Made by a program: the position numbers and the translations under genes
Notes under the pieces: model-generated
Databases searched by the model: none
Told to the model about the DNA's origin: nothing
The model's input: the letters and a program-made list of their open reading frames with translations, nothing else
Source: Promicromonosporaceae bacterium
Lineage (GTDB): Bacteria; Actinomycetota; Actinomycetes; Actinomycetales; Cellulomonadaceae
Length of the DNA stretch: 7,852 nt
Assembly (NCBI GenBank): GCA_009780755.1
Contig: WQZL01000118.1
Span: forward strand, 1-7,852
Direction: 5' to 3'
In this document: positions 1 to 7,705 of the stretch, one piece after another
How positions within the stretch are numbered: position 1 is the first letter of the stretch
Layout of the letters: every line of letters begins with the position of its first letter

Positions 1-36
1 CTGGGTGACGGTGTAAATCGGGGTGCTATCAGACAT
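1..36 (-). CDS. hspR: N-terminal fragment of probable HspR, MerR-family heat-shock repressor (runs off the left edge)
   Basis: Only the first 12 codons are inside the window, read leftward from an ATG at 36-34, giving MSDSTPIYTVTQ. A good Shine-Dalgarno (GGGAGG on the minus strand, about 41-48) precedes the ATG. In actinobacteria the gene after dnaJ in this operon is usually hspR, whose product is a MerR-type DNA-binding protein. Its N-terminus commonly has a TPVY(V/T) stretch just before the helix-turn-helix, and TPIYTVTQ resembles this. HspR binds HAIR sites with DnaK as co-repressor, and such sites are present upstream of dnaK here (3873-3954), so a local hspR is expected. The identity rests on position, the short match and the operators; the HTH itself is outside the window. 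Confidence 0.72.
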   Translation of the reverse strand, partial: MSDSTPIYTVTQ

Positions 37-62
37 CAGCACCTCCCCGGTAAGGATCTTCT

Positions 63-102
63 CTAGGTTCTGCGACTTTGCTCCGCTTCGCGCAGAACGA
101 CG
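63..102 (+). repeat. Palindromic repeat, copy 1 (dnaJ-hspR gap)
   Basis: This lies in the 98-bp gap between the dnaJ stop and hspR start. It begins CTAGGTTCTGCG and ends CGCAGAACGACG. The arms GTTCTGCG (67-74) and CGCAGAAC (91-98) are perfect 8-bp complements around a 16-nt loop. Related copies occur at 1150-1188 (inverted) and 1211-1258. On the operon mRNA it would fold as a hairpin between dnaJ and hspR. Its function is unknown; mRNA processing, stabilisation or partial termination are possible, as is a simple mobile palindromic element. Confidence 0.7.
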
Positions 103-134
103 TAATAGACGAGCGACGTGTCGAAACCACTTCA

Positions 135-1121
135 TCACCTCACGGCTTGGATCGCCAAATCGGCACGGGGGTTGTCATCGCCTAGTTCGGCGGCGAAGGC
201 TTCGAGAGCCTGCTTTGCCTTGCGGGTGAGCTTATTCGGCACCGCAATCTGTACGGTCATCAGCAAGTCGCCCGCCGCCTTCTTACCCGAGGCGGGAACA
301 CCGCGACCCTTGACCCGCAACACCCGACCCGATGGCGTACCCGCAGGCACCTTAACGGTGACCTGATCGCCATCAATGGTGGGCACCTCCACCTGCGCGC
401 CCTGCACGGCCTCCAGATAAGAGACGGGCAAGTTCATCCGCAGGTTGCGGCCATCCATCGTGAACACCGGATGCTTGTCAACATGGACAGACAACACCAG
501 ATCGCCCGCCTCGCCGCCGCTTACGCCGGGACGACCCTTGCCGGGGATGCGCAGCTTCTTGCCGTCGGCCACGCCCGCCGGAATGCGGGTCTTAACCTTT
601 CGGCCATCCAAGCCGAGTTCAACCTCCTGACCGCGCACGGCGTCGCGGAAGCTCAGCGTGTAGGCGGCAGAAATATCGGCGCCACGCTGCGGACGCTGGA
701 ACCCGCGGCCACCGCCGAAGCCTCCAAAACCACCACCCCCGCCGCCCATCATCTGGGCGAGCAGGTCGTTGATGTCGGCATCTCCCGTGTTCGTCTGGAA
801 CGTGGTGCGGCCACCGCCGCCGAACATTCCGCCGAACATGTCCTGGAAGCCTCCAGGGCCACCCGCGGTAAAACGAGCGCCACCCGAACCCATCGCGCGA
901 ATGGCGTCGTATTGCTTACGCTGCTCAGCATCCGAGATGACGGCGTACGCCTCCCCGATCTCCTTGAACTTGGTCTCCGCTTGTCCATCACCGGGATTCT
1001 GATCGGGATGGTACTTGCGGGCTAGCTTGCGATACGCCTTCTTGATCGCGGCGTCGTCGGCATCCTTGGGGACGCCAAGAGTGGCGTAAAAGTCCTTTGC
1101 CAGCCAATCCTGACCGGTCAT
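135..1121 (-). CDS. dnaJ: DnaJ co-chaperone (Hsp40), zinc-finger-less type
   Basis: This is the Hsp40 partner of DnaK: it delivers unfolded clients and stimulates ATP hydrolysis by DnaK in the cytosol. The protein has 328 aa. Residues about 10-75 form the J domain with the invariant HPD motif at 38-40. Residues about 80-145 are a Gly/Phe-rich linker with GGF, GGMFGGGG and GGFGGFGGG runs. The rest matches the two beta-rich C-terminal substrate domains (RGADISAAYTLSFRDAVRG, then IPAGVADGKKLRIPGKG and a later VPAGTPSGRVLRVKGRG block). There is no cysteine in the protein, so the four CXXCXGXG repeats of classical DnaJ are absent; it is a type II/CbpA-like architecture. The ATG at 1121 has an AAGGAGG ribosome site at 1126-1132 only 4 nt upstream. 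It is third in the operon after grpE, separated by 145 bp that hold two palindromic repeats. Some actinobacterial lineages keep a DnaJ of this shape in this operon. Confidence 0.95.
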   Translation of the reverse strand: MTGQDWLAKDFYATLGVPKDADDAAIKKAYRKLARKYHPDQNPGDGQAETKFKEIGEAYAVISDAEQRKQYDAIRAMGSGGARFTAGGPGGFQDMFGGMFGGGGRTTFQTNTGDADINDLLAQMMGGGGGGFGGFGGGRGFQRPQRGADISAAYTLSFRDAVRGQEVELGLDGRKVKTRIPAGVADGKKLRIPGKGRPGVSGGEAGDLVLSVHVDKHPVFTMDGRNLRMNLPVSYLEAVQGAQVEVPTIDGDQVTVKVPAGTPSGRVLRVKGRGVPASGKKAAGDLLMTVQIAVPNKLTRKAKQALEAFAAELGDDNPRADLAIQAVR

Positions 1122-1149
1122 GGCGCCTCCTTCTTCATCTAGGGTTGTA

Positions 1150-1188
1150 CGTCATTGCTGTGCGAGCGGAGCGAGTCGCAGAACCTAG
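1150..1188 (-). repeat. Palindromic repeat, copy 2 (inverted, degenerate; grpE-dnaJ gap)
   Basis: Read on the minus strand it begins CTAGGTTCTGCGACT, identical to copy 1 over its first 15 bases, and ends in ATGACG as copy 3 does. The second arm carries two extra bases, so its own hairpin is weaker. It faces copy 3: bases 1174-1188 are complementary to 1211-1225 with a single mismatch (14/15), so copies 2 and 3 can also pair with each other over a 22-nt loop. Confidence 0.65.
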
Positions 1189-1210
1189 TTCCAGCGATTG
1201 ACTCGTAACT

Positions 1211-1258
1211 CTAGGTCCTGCGACTGCGCTCGCTGCGCTCTCTCCGCGCAGGATGACG
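1211..1258 (+). repeat. Palindromic repeat, copy 3 (grpE-dnaJ gap)
   Basis: It begins CTAGGTCCTGCGACT and ends CGCAGGATGACG, just beyond the grpE stop (1267-1269). The arms TCCTGCG (1216-1222) and CGCAGGA (1247-1253) are a perfect 7-bp stem. Relative to copy 1 (TTCTGCG/CGCAGAA), one base pair has changed on both sides (T-A to C-G), so pairing has been kept. The loop is rich in GCGCTCGCTGCGC-like sequence that can itself fold. Confidence 0.7.
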
Positions 1259-1266
1259 GGGTGGGG

Positions 1267-1937
1267 TTACTCCGGGCCGACGGTGCCGACGCGAGCGGCG
1301 CGGATTACTCGCTCGCCGAGGCGGTAGCCCGGCTCGATCACCAGGTCGATGGTCTGCTCGGCGGCTGCCTCGTCGGCGCGGTGCATCAGGGCGTCGTGCA
1401 AGGTTGGGTCGAAGAGTTCCCCTGCCGCGCCATAGCGCTCGATACCGAACTTGTTAAGCGAGGCGTCGATCTTCTCGGCGATAGCGGCCATCGGACCGGT
1501 CAGTTCATCGTGCGTGCGAGCGCGCTCGATATCGTCAAGCACGGGCAGCAACGCGGTGAGTACATCCTCAACGCCCCGACCGCGCGCGGCCTCCTGATCG
1601 CGGATGGCCCGGTTGCGGTAGTTGGTAAACGATGCCCGCTCCCGCTGAAGGGAGTCGAGATGCGCATCGCGCTCGGCTCTCACCGCGGCGAGATCCTGCG
1701 GGTCATCCAGCGACAACCCGGACATGGCCTCGTTTACCGCGTCGGCGAGGGCCGGGTCCGGCGACCCTGCTGCTTCTTCGTCGCTCCGCGCAGGCTGGTG
1801 GGAGGAGGTGGTTGTGGCGGAATCGAGCGGCTCAACCACCGAGCTGTCGCGAGTCACCTTGCGCTTATCGGTGAACTGGAATGACGGGGAAGCCCCCTCG
1901 CCGTCTGGCGAGGGGGTCTCCGGCGTGTTTGGCGCGG

Positions 1938-1941
<4 letters not shown>
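1267..1941 (-). CDS. grpE: GrpE, nucleotide exchange factor of DnaK
   Basis: GrpE releases ADP (and so client) from DnaK. The protein has 224 aa. Residues 1-60 are low-complexity and acidic, including the FQFTDKRKVTRDSS stretch that resembles the N-terminal block of actinobacterial GrpE. Residues about 70-125 form the long dimerising helix/coiled coil (DLAAVRAERDAHLDSLQRER, then FTNYRNRAIRDQEAAR). The C-terminal beta domain that contacts the DnaK ATPase domain follows (GELFDPTLHDALMH, then IEPGYRLGERVIRAARVGTV). The start is a GTG at 1941-1939 whose bases overlap the dnaK TGA (GTGA, 4-nt overlap), pointing to translational coupling. No convincing Shine-Dalgarno is seen before it. A perfect 10-bp hairpin (1893-1916) sits inside codons about 9-17, encoding a PSPDGEG run that does not resemble family sequence. 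Confidence 0.95.
1893..1916 (-). repeat. Perfect 10-bp GC-rich hairpin inside the 5' end of grpE
   Basis: Plus-strand arms CCCCCTCGCC (1893-1902) and GGCGAGGGGG (1907-1916) flank a GTCT loop, with a possible extra G-U pair outside. On the operon mRNA this stem begins 26 nt into the grpE reading frame, immediately after the dnaK/grpE overlap. It could be a short inserted palindrome kept in frame, or a structure that slows ribosomes or RNA polymerase between dnaK and grpE. There is no T-run behind it, so it is not a classical terminator. Confidence 0.8.
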
Positions 1942-3806
<1,865 letters not shown>

Positions 3807-3814
3807 AAGGGGTT

Positions 3815-3820
3815 CCTCCT
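3815..3820 (-). promoter_or_regulatory. Ribosome binding site of dnaK
   Basis: The minus strand reads AGGAGG, a full Shine-Dalgarno core, 8 nt before the ATG at 3806. It decides the dnaK start against the longer open frame. Confidence 0.85.
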
Positions 3821-3855
3821 GGTGTTTGATCTGGGTCCGGCGGTTTCGCGCAGGA

Positions 3856-3871
3856 TGCGGGTAAGCCCGCA
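3856..3871 (-). other. Small hairpin in the dnaK 5' leader
   Basis: TGCGGG (3856-3861) and CCCGCA (3866-3871) are perfect complements around a TAAG tetraloop. It would lie near the 5' end of the dnaK transcript if the promoter called at 3890-3918 is right. It could protect the mRNA 5' end; it is too far from the ribosome site (3815-3820) to mask it by itself. Confidence 0.4.
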
Positions 3872-3872
3872 G

Positions 3873-3891
3873 TTGAGTCAATGAGACTCAA
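3873..3891. promoter_or_regulatory. HAIR operator 1 (HspR binding site), perfect half-sites
   Basis: TTGAGT-N7-ACTCAA is an exact match to the core of the known HspR-associated inverted repeat (CTTGAGT-N7-ACTCAAG). The outermost bases are G and T, so only the flanking C/G pair of the consensus is lost. It would cover the likely dnaK transcription start and the edge of the -10 box. Confidence 0.9.
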
Positions 3892-3918
3892 TCTACAGGT
3901 TGAGTCGCCTCGACGCAA
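3890..3918 (-). promoter_or_regulatory. Probable sigma-70-type dnaK promoter
   Basis: On the minus strand, TTGCGT (3918-3913) and TAGATT (3895-3890) are separated by 17 nt. The -10 keeps the essential TA...T and the -35 keeps TTG. Transcription would start near 3883, giving a leader of about 77 nt. The -35 lies in the right arm of HAIR 2 and the -10 touches HAIR 1, so bound HspR would block polymerase. The overlap with operators supports the call; no mapping data are visible. Confidence 0.55.
3900..3918. promoter_or_regulatory. HAIR operator 2 (one mismatch)
   Basis: TTGAGT-N7-ACGCAA has the same half-site length and 7-nt spacer as HAIR 1, with one changed base in the right arm. The complementary flanks GG/CC extend the symmetry by 2 bp. 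Its centre is 27 bp from that of HAIR 1. Confidence 0.8.
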
Positions 3919-3935
3919 CCCCGAAACGCAGAAAG

Positions 3936-3954
3936 TTGAGTCGATGCCGCTCAA
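3936..3954. promoter_or_regulatory. HAIR operator 3 (one mismatch)
   Basis: TTGAGT-N7-GCTCAA, followed by the consensus G at 3955, has one mismatch in the right arm. Its centre is 36 bp from that of HAIR 2. Three HAIR-like sites upstream of dnaK match what is described for HspR control of dnaK in Streptomyces. It is also the site nearest to the rightward genes. Confidence 0.8.
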
Positions 3955-4043
3955 GTCAGACTTTGGTGAAACGCTGGAGGCGCGCGGACGAAGCCCGGAC
4001 GCGAACAAGACGTGACGGTTTTGGGTGTTGGGATGCGCCAAAT

Positions 4044-4073
4044 GTGTCAATCCCCTATTCGGGGGACTACCCT
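4044..4073 (+). promoter_or_regulatory. Candidate promoter for the regulatory protein-ppdK unit
   Basis: GTGTCA (4044-4049, 4 of 6 to TTGACA) and TACCCT (4068-4073, TA...T) are 18 nt apart. The -10 ends 6 nt before the GTG at 4080, which would make a leaderless transcript, common in actinobacteria, and would explain why no Shine-Dalgarno precedes that start. The spacer holds a 5-bp inverted repeat (TCCCC 4051-4055, GGGGA 4062-4066), a possible operator. Both boxes are weak, so this is tentative. Confidence 0.35.
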
Positions 4074-4079
4074 TCTCTG

Positions 4080-4967
4080 GTGCCCGCAGCGGAGCGTGTT
4101 CTCAACATCCATGTAGTCGCCGATTCCACCGGCGACACTGGAGCGCGCGTTGCGCGCGCCATCGCCGCTCAATACCCGGGCCTAGCCGTCAACGTTATTC
4201 GTCATCCCCGCATCTGTGATCTGCGCGGCGCCGAGTGTTTCCTGGCTCAGCTGGCCGAGGCGTCAGATGACGCCATAGTGTTCTGCACCATCGTCAACAC
4301 CGAGCTGCATGAGCGCATCGAGGACGCGTGCCGAAAGCTAGGTGTGCCTTTCGCCGACCTGATGTCACCAGCCATTGATGCCGTGATCGAGCGCACGGGC
4401 CTGCATCCGGTTCGCCTGGTGCAGCCCGTGGGTTTGGCCGCCGACTATTTTGAGCGCATCCACGCTATGGAGTTTGCCCTGGCCAATGATGACGGTAACC
4501 TCACCGATTCCCTGTCCGAAGCCCAGGTGGTGCTGGTCGGCGCCTCTCGCACGGGCAAGACGCCGCTATCGATGTACCTGGGCTATCTCGGCTACCCGAC
4601 GGCCAACGTGCCCCTTGTAACGGGGGTGGCTCCACCGCCGGAGTTATTCGAGTGTCAGCCGTGGAAGATAGTGGGGCTTACCATCGATCCGCAGCGGCTA
4701 CAGGGCATCCGCGAGCGGCGCGTCAAATCGATGGGCGCGGCGCAGCACAAGGATGGTCGCCTGGGCGGCTACGCCGATCTGGCTAAGATTTACGATGAAC
4801 TAGACGCGGTGGCGCGCATTCAACGGCGCCTAAAATGTCCCGTGATAGACACGACTTCCCTCGCTTTAGAGGAAGCAGCGGGCCGAGTAATCGAGCTCGT
4901 AACCGCAAGACGACGGGCCTATGGTGTGCCCGCCGACCCGCCTGGCCCATATGTGGAAGGACCATAA
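4080..4967 (+). CDS. Pyruvate, phosphate dikinase regulatory protein (bifunctional Ser/Thr kinase and phosphorylase)
   Basis: This belongs to the DUF299/PF03618 family. It inactivates PPDK by ADP-dependent phosphorylation of an active-site threonine and reactivates it by Pi-dependent removal of that phosphate, releasing PPi. With the GTG start at 4080 it has 295 aa, near the usual 270-300. Family marks are the N-terminal LNIHVVADSTGDTG (cf. VSDSTGET), the FADLMSPAID segment, the P-loop GASRTGKTPLS from residue 154, GYPTANVPLV after it, and the C-terminal PVIDTTSLALEEAAGRVIE. The target enzyme gene starts 3 nt after its stop, confirming the role. The start is uncertain: the frame is open back to a TTG at 3900, with GTGs at 3966 and 4044. 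Upstream codons overlap the HAIR sites and the extra residues look non-coding, so 4080 (or 4044) is preferred. Confidence 0.93.
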   Translation: MPAAERVLNIHVVADSTGDTGARVARAIAAQYPGLAVNVIRHPRICDLRGAECFLAQLAEASDDAIVFCTIVNTELHERIEDACRKLGVPFADLMSPAIDAVIERTGLHPVRLVQPVGLAADYFERIHAMEFALANDDGNLTDSLSEAQVVLVGASRTGKTPLSMYLGYLGYPTANVPLVTGVAPPPELFECQPWKIVGLTIDPQRLQGIRERRVKSMGAAQHKDGRLGGYADLAKIYDELDAVARIQRRLKCPVIDTTSLALEEAAGRVIELVTARRRAYGVPADPPGPYVEGP

Positions 4968-4970
4968 GTA

Positions 4971-7625
4971 ATGACTGACCGGCTCGTATTCGATTTTGCC
5001 GAGGGTAATGCGACGCAGCGCGCCCTGCTCGGTGGTAAGGGTGCCAACCTCGCCGAGATGATGAACATCGGGGTGAACGTACCCGACGGTTTCACCGTCG
5101 CCACCGGTGCCTGCGTACAGGCCATGAATGCCGACGGCCAATGGCCCGCCGACCTGTGGCCACAGATCGTGGATCGCCTCAACGCCCTAGAGGAGCGCAC
5201 GGGCCGCAAGCTCGGCGGTGCCGAGCGTCCGCTGCTGCTCTCGGTTCGTTCCGGCTCCGTGTTCTCCATGCCCGGCATGATGGACACCATCCTCAACCTC
5301 GGCATCGGGGATGTCGCCGCCGCCGCGCTGGCCGCCGAAACCGGCAACGAGCGCTTCGCGTGGGACTCCTACCGTCGCTTCCTGCAAATGTACGGTTCCG
5401 TAGTTGAAGAGGTGCCGCACCACGTCTTCGAGGACGAGCTGGCGGCGCTGAAGGCCCGCCGGGGCACCACCCTGGATGCCGATCTCACCGCCGACGACCT
5501 CAAGGAACTTGTTGCCACGTACAAGCGCGTCGCCCGCGAAAATGGCGCCGAGCTTACCGATGACCCGCGCGAGCAGCTGCGCCGCTCCGTGGAGGCCGTG
5601 TTCAAGTCGTGGAACAACCCGCGCGCCTGCATCTACCGTGACCTGCACTCCCTGCCGCACGATGTTGGCACCGCCGTGAACATCCAACAGATGGTGTTCG
5701 GTAACCGCGGGGAAACCTCCGCCACCGGCGTCGCCTTCACCCGCAACCCTGCCACCGGCGCCAAGGAGCTGTATGGCGAGTTCCTGGTCAACGCGCAGGG
5801 CGAGGATGTCGTGGCCGGCATTCGCACCCCGAACCAGCTGGTCGAGCTGAAGGATGTGCTGCCGGAGGCGTACCAGGAGTTCATCGACAACATGAATCGC
5901 CTAGAGGCGCACTACGGCGACATGCAGGACATCGAGTTCACCATTGAGGACAAGCGCCTGTACATTCTGCAAACCCGCTCCGGCAAGCGCACCGCCGCCG
6001 CCGCCCTGAAGATCGCCCGCGACATGGTTGATGAGGGTGTCATCACTCGGGAGGATGCGCTGCGCCGCATCGAGCCAGCTCAGCTAGATCAGCTGCTACA
6101 CCCGGGCATCGACCCGGCACACACCGCCACGCCGATCACCAAGGGCTTGAACGCCTCGCCGGGTGCCGCCGTGGGTCGCGTTTGCTTCGACGCCGACCAG
6201 GCCGACGAGCGTGGTCGCGCGGGGGAGGCCGTAGTGCTGGTGCGTTGGGAGACCACGCCGGAAGACATTCACGGCCTGATCGCTTCTCAGGGTGTACTCA
6301 CCGCTCATGGCGGCATGACCTCGCACGCGGCCGTTGTGGCGCGCGGCATGGGCAAGCCGTGTGTGGCCGGTGCGGGCGATATTCACATCGACATGGCGGC
6401 CAAGACGCTGACCATCGCCGGCAAGGTGTTCACCGAGGCCGACACCATCACCCTCGACGGTTCGACCGGCGCCGTGTACGGGGAGGCGCTGCCGCTGATC
6501 CCACCATCGATCACCGACGACTTCCGCGAGGTGCTTTCTTGGGCCGATGACGTGCGCAAGCTGGGCGTTCGCGCGAACGCTGACTCCGGCCCGGACTGCG
6601 ATAAGGCCCGTGAGCTAGGTGCCGAGGGTGTGGGCCTGTGCCGCACCGAGCACATGTTCATGGCCCCCGACCGCCTGCCCGTGGTCAAGCGGATGATTCT
6701 CGCCGAAACCCAGGAAGCGCGTCAGGCCGCTCTCGACGAGTTGCTGCCCATGCAGATCAACGACTTCGATGAGGTGTTTACCGCGATGACCGGCCTGCCG
6801 GTCACCATTCGCCTGATCGACCCGCCGCTGCATGAGTTCCTGCCGAACCTGGTGGACCAGTCGCTGCTGGTCAAGTCGCTGGAAGACGCACCCGACGCCG
6901 ACCCGCAGGAACTGGCCGAGGCCCGCGAGCTGCTGGGTCACGTTAAGCGCCTGCACGAGCAGAACCCGATGCTCGGCACCCGCGGTGTGCGCCTGTCCCT
7001 GCTGTACCCGGAGATCTGCGAGATGCAGACCAAGGCCATCATTCGCGCCGCCATTGCGGTGCAGGCCCGCGGCCTCGACCCTCACGTCGAGATCATGGTG
7101 CCCTTGGTGGCGCTGGCCGAGGAGCTGCTGCGGATGCGTGACGTCATCGTTAAGACCGCCGACGCCGAGTTGGCTGCCGCCGGTGTGACCTCGCTTGATT
7201 ACACGGTGGGCACGATGATCGAGCTGCCGCGCGCGGCCATCACCGCCGACCAGATCGCCGAGCATGCCGACTTCTTCAGCTTTGGCACCAATGACCTGAC
7301 GCAGACCACCATCGGTATCTCGCGGGATGACGCCGAGGCGTCGTTCCTCGCGGCGTACCTGGAGTCGGGCATCGTGCCGGTCAACCCCTTCGCCACCGTT
7401 GACGCCGATGGCGTGGGCGAGCTGGTGCGCATCGGGGTGGAGAAGGGCCGCAAGACCAAGCCGGGTCTGAAGGTTGGCGTCTGTGGCGAACACGGTGGCG
7501 ATCCTGCGTCCATCGAGATTCTGGCCCCGCACGGCCTGGACTACGTTTCGTGCAGCCCCTACCGCGTGCCGCTGGCCCGCCTAGCCGCCGCCCGCGCCGT
7601 CCTGGGTTACACGAAGGATGCCTAG
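4971..7625 (+). CDS. ppdK: Pyruvate, phosphate dikinase
   Basis: This enzyme interconverts pyruvate + ATP + Pi and PEP + AMP + PPi in the cytosol, linking glycolysis and gluconeogenesis and able to save ATP when PPi is used. The length of 884 aa fits full-length PPDK. The N-terminal ATP-grasp part shows GGKGANLAEM (21-30), LLSVRSGSVFSMPGMMDT (about 84-101) and LQTRSGKRTAAAALKIA (about 329-345). The swivelling domain has GGMTSHAAVVARGMGKP with the phospho-carrier His452 and, two before it, Thr450, the residue controlled by the regulatory protein. The C-terminal TIM-barrel has CRTEHMF (Arg558), RLIDPPLHEF (Arg614), GTMIELPRA (Glu751), FGTNDLTQTT (Asn774) and GVCGEHGGDP with catalytic Cys838, so every key residue looked for is present. 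The ATG at 4971 follows GGAAGG at 4955-4960. It lies 3 nt after the regulatory gene and is probably cotranscribed with it. The TAG stop lies in a long inverted repeat. Confidence 0.98.
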   Translation: MTDRLVFDFAEGNATQRALLGGKGANLAEMMNIGVNVPDGFTVATGACVQAMNADGQWPADLWPQIVDRLNALEERTGRKLGGAERPLLLSVRSGSVFSMPGMMDTILNLGIGDVAAAALAAETGNERFAWDSYRRFLQMYGSVVEEVPHHVFEDELAALKARRGTTLDADLTADDLKELVATYKRVARENGAELTDDPREQLRRSVEAVFKSWNNPRACIYRDLHSLPHDVGTAVNIQQMVFGNRGETSATGVAFTRNPATGAKELYGEFLVNAQGEDVVAGIRTPNQLVELKDVLPEAYQEFIDNMNRLEAHYGDMQDIEFTIEDKRLYILQTRSGKRTAAAALKIARDMVDEGVITREDALRRIEPAQLDQLLHPGIDPAHTATPITKGLNASPGAAVGRVCFDADQADERGRAGEAVVLVRWETTPEDIHGLIASQGVLTAHGGMTSHAAVVARGMGKPCVAGAGDIHIDMAAKTLTIAGKVFTEADTITLDGSTGAVYGEALPLIPPSITDDFREVLSWADDVRKLGVRANADSGPDCDKARELGAEGVGLCRTEHMFMAPDRLPVVKRMILAETQEARQAALDELLPMQINDFDEVFTAMTGLPVTIRLIDPPLHEFLPNLVDQSLLVKSLEDAPDADPQELAEARELLGHVKRLHEQNPMLGTRGVRLSLLYPEICEMQTKAIIRAAIAVQARGLDPHVEIMVPLVALAEELLRMRDVIVKTADAELAAAGVTSLDYTVGTMIELPRAAITADQIAEHADFFSFGTNDLTQTTIGISRDDAEASFLAAYLESGIVPVNPFATVDADGVGELVRIGVEKGRKTKPGLKVGVCGEHGGDPASIEILAPHGLDYVSCSPYRVPLARLAAARAVLGYTKDA

Positions 7626-7654
7626 TTCAGCGAGCTTGCTCGGCTGAACTAGGC
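7620..7654 (+). terminator. Hairpin spanning the ppdK stop codon
   Basis: GCCTAGTTCAGC (7620-7631) and GCTGAACTAGGC (7643-7654) are a perfect 12-bp stem, and the bases between (GAGC..GCTC) can extend it with one bulge. The ppdK TAG (7623-7625) is in the left arm. No T-run follows, so it may act as an mRNA 3' end/processing structure as much as a terminator. The right arm can alternatively pair with GCCTAG at 7690-7695. Confidence 0.55.
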
Positions 7655-7695
7655 GACGAGTGTTGAGCGCAAAGCGCGAACACACGAGTGCCTAG
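7649..7695. repeat. Alternative nested inverted repeat downstream of ppdK
   Basis: CTAGGC (7649-7654) pairs with GCCTAG (7690-7695). Inside, GTGTT (7660-7664) pairs with AACAC (7679-7683), around a GCGC-AAA-GCGC core (7667-7677). It shares CTAGGC with the preceding hairpin, so the two structures exclude each other. Pairing is imperfect. Confidence 0.35.
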
Positions 7696-7705
7696 CAACA
7701 CCCCC

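Noticed and set aside
1198..1884. A 228-codon plus-strand open frame opposite grpE
   Set aside because: Shadow of grpE with no domain; it would also run through the palindromic repeat at 1211-1258.
3845..3860. A further copy of the palindromic repeat (CGCGCAGGATG) in the dnaK leader
   Set aside because: Only the right-hand arm is similar; no matching CCTGCG arm lies upstream, so it may be chance.
3807..3881. N-terminal extension of dnaK by 25 codons
   Set aside because: The extra residues are unlike any DnaK N-terminus, cross the operator region, and the ribosome site at 3815-3820 fits the ATG at 3806.
3900..4079. N-terminal extension of the PPDK regulatory protein to the TTG at 3900
   Set aside because: It would place the start inside HAIR 2 and run the coding region through HAIR 3; the 60 extra residues are Arg-rich and unlike the family.
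4198..4230. Repeat-like CGTCATCC...TGCGCGG inside the PPDK regulatory gene
   Set aside because: The encoded VIRHPRICDLRG fits the place where the family has a similar segment, so it reads as ordinary coding sequence.
6615..7532. A 305-codon minus-strand open frame opposite ppdK
   Set aside because: It is antisense to the conserved catalytic half of PPDK. Its Gln/His/Arg-rich translation is typical of a reversed GC-rich gene and no ribosome site or family match supports it.
7659..7683. A possible fourth HAIR (TTGAGC near 7663)
   Set aside because: The partner half-site at the 7-nt spacing reads GCGAAC rather than ACTCAA, and it lies after the ppdK stop.
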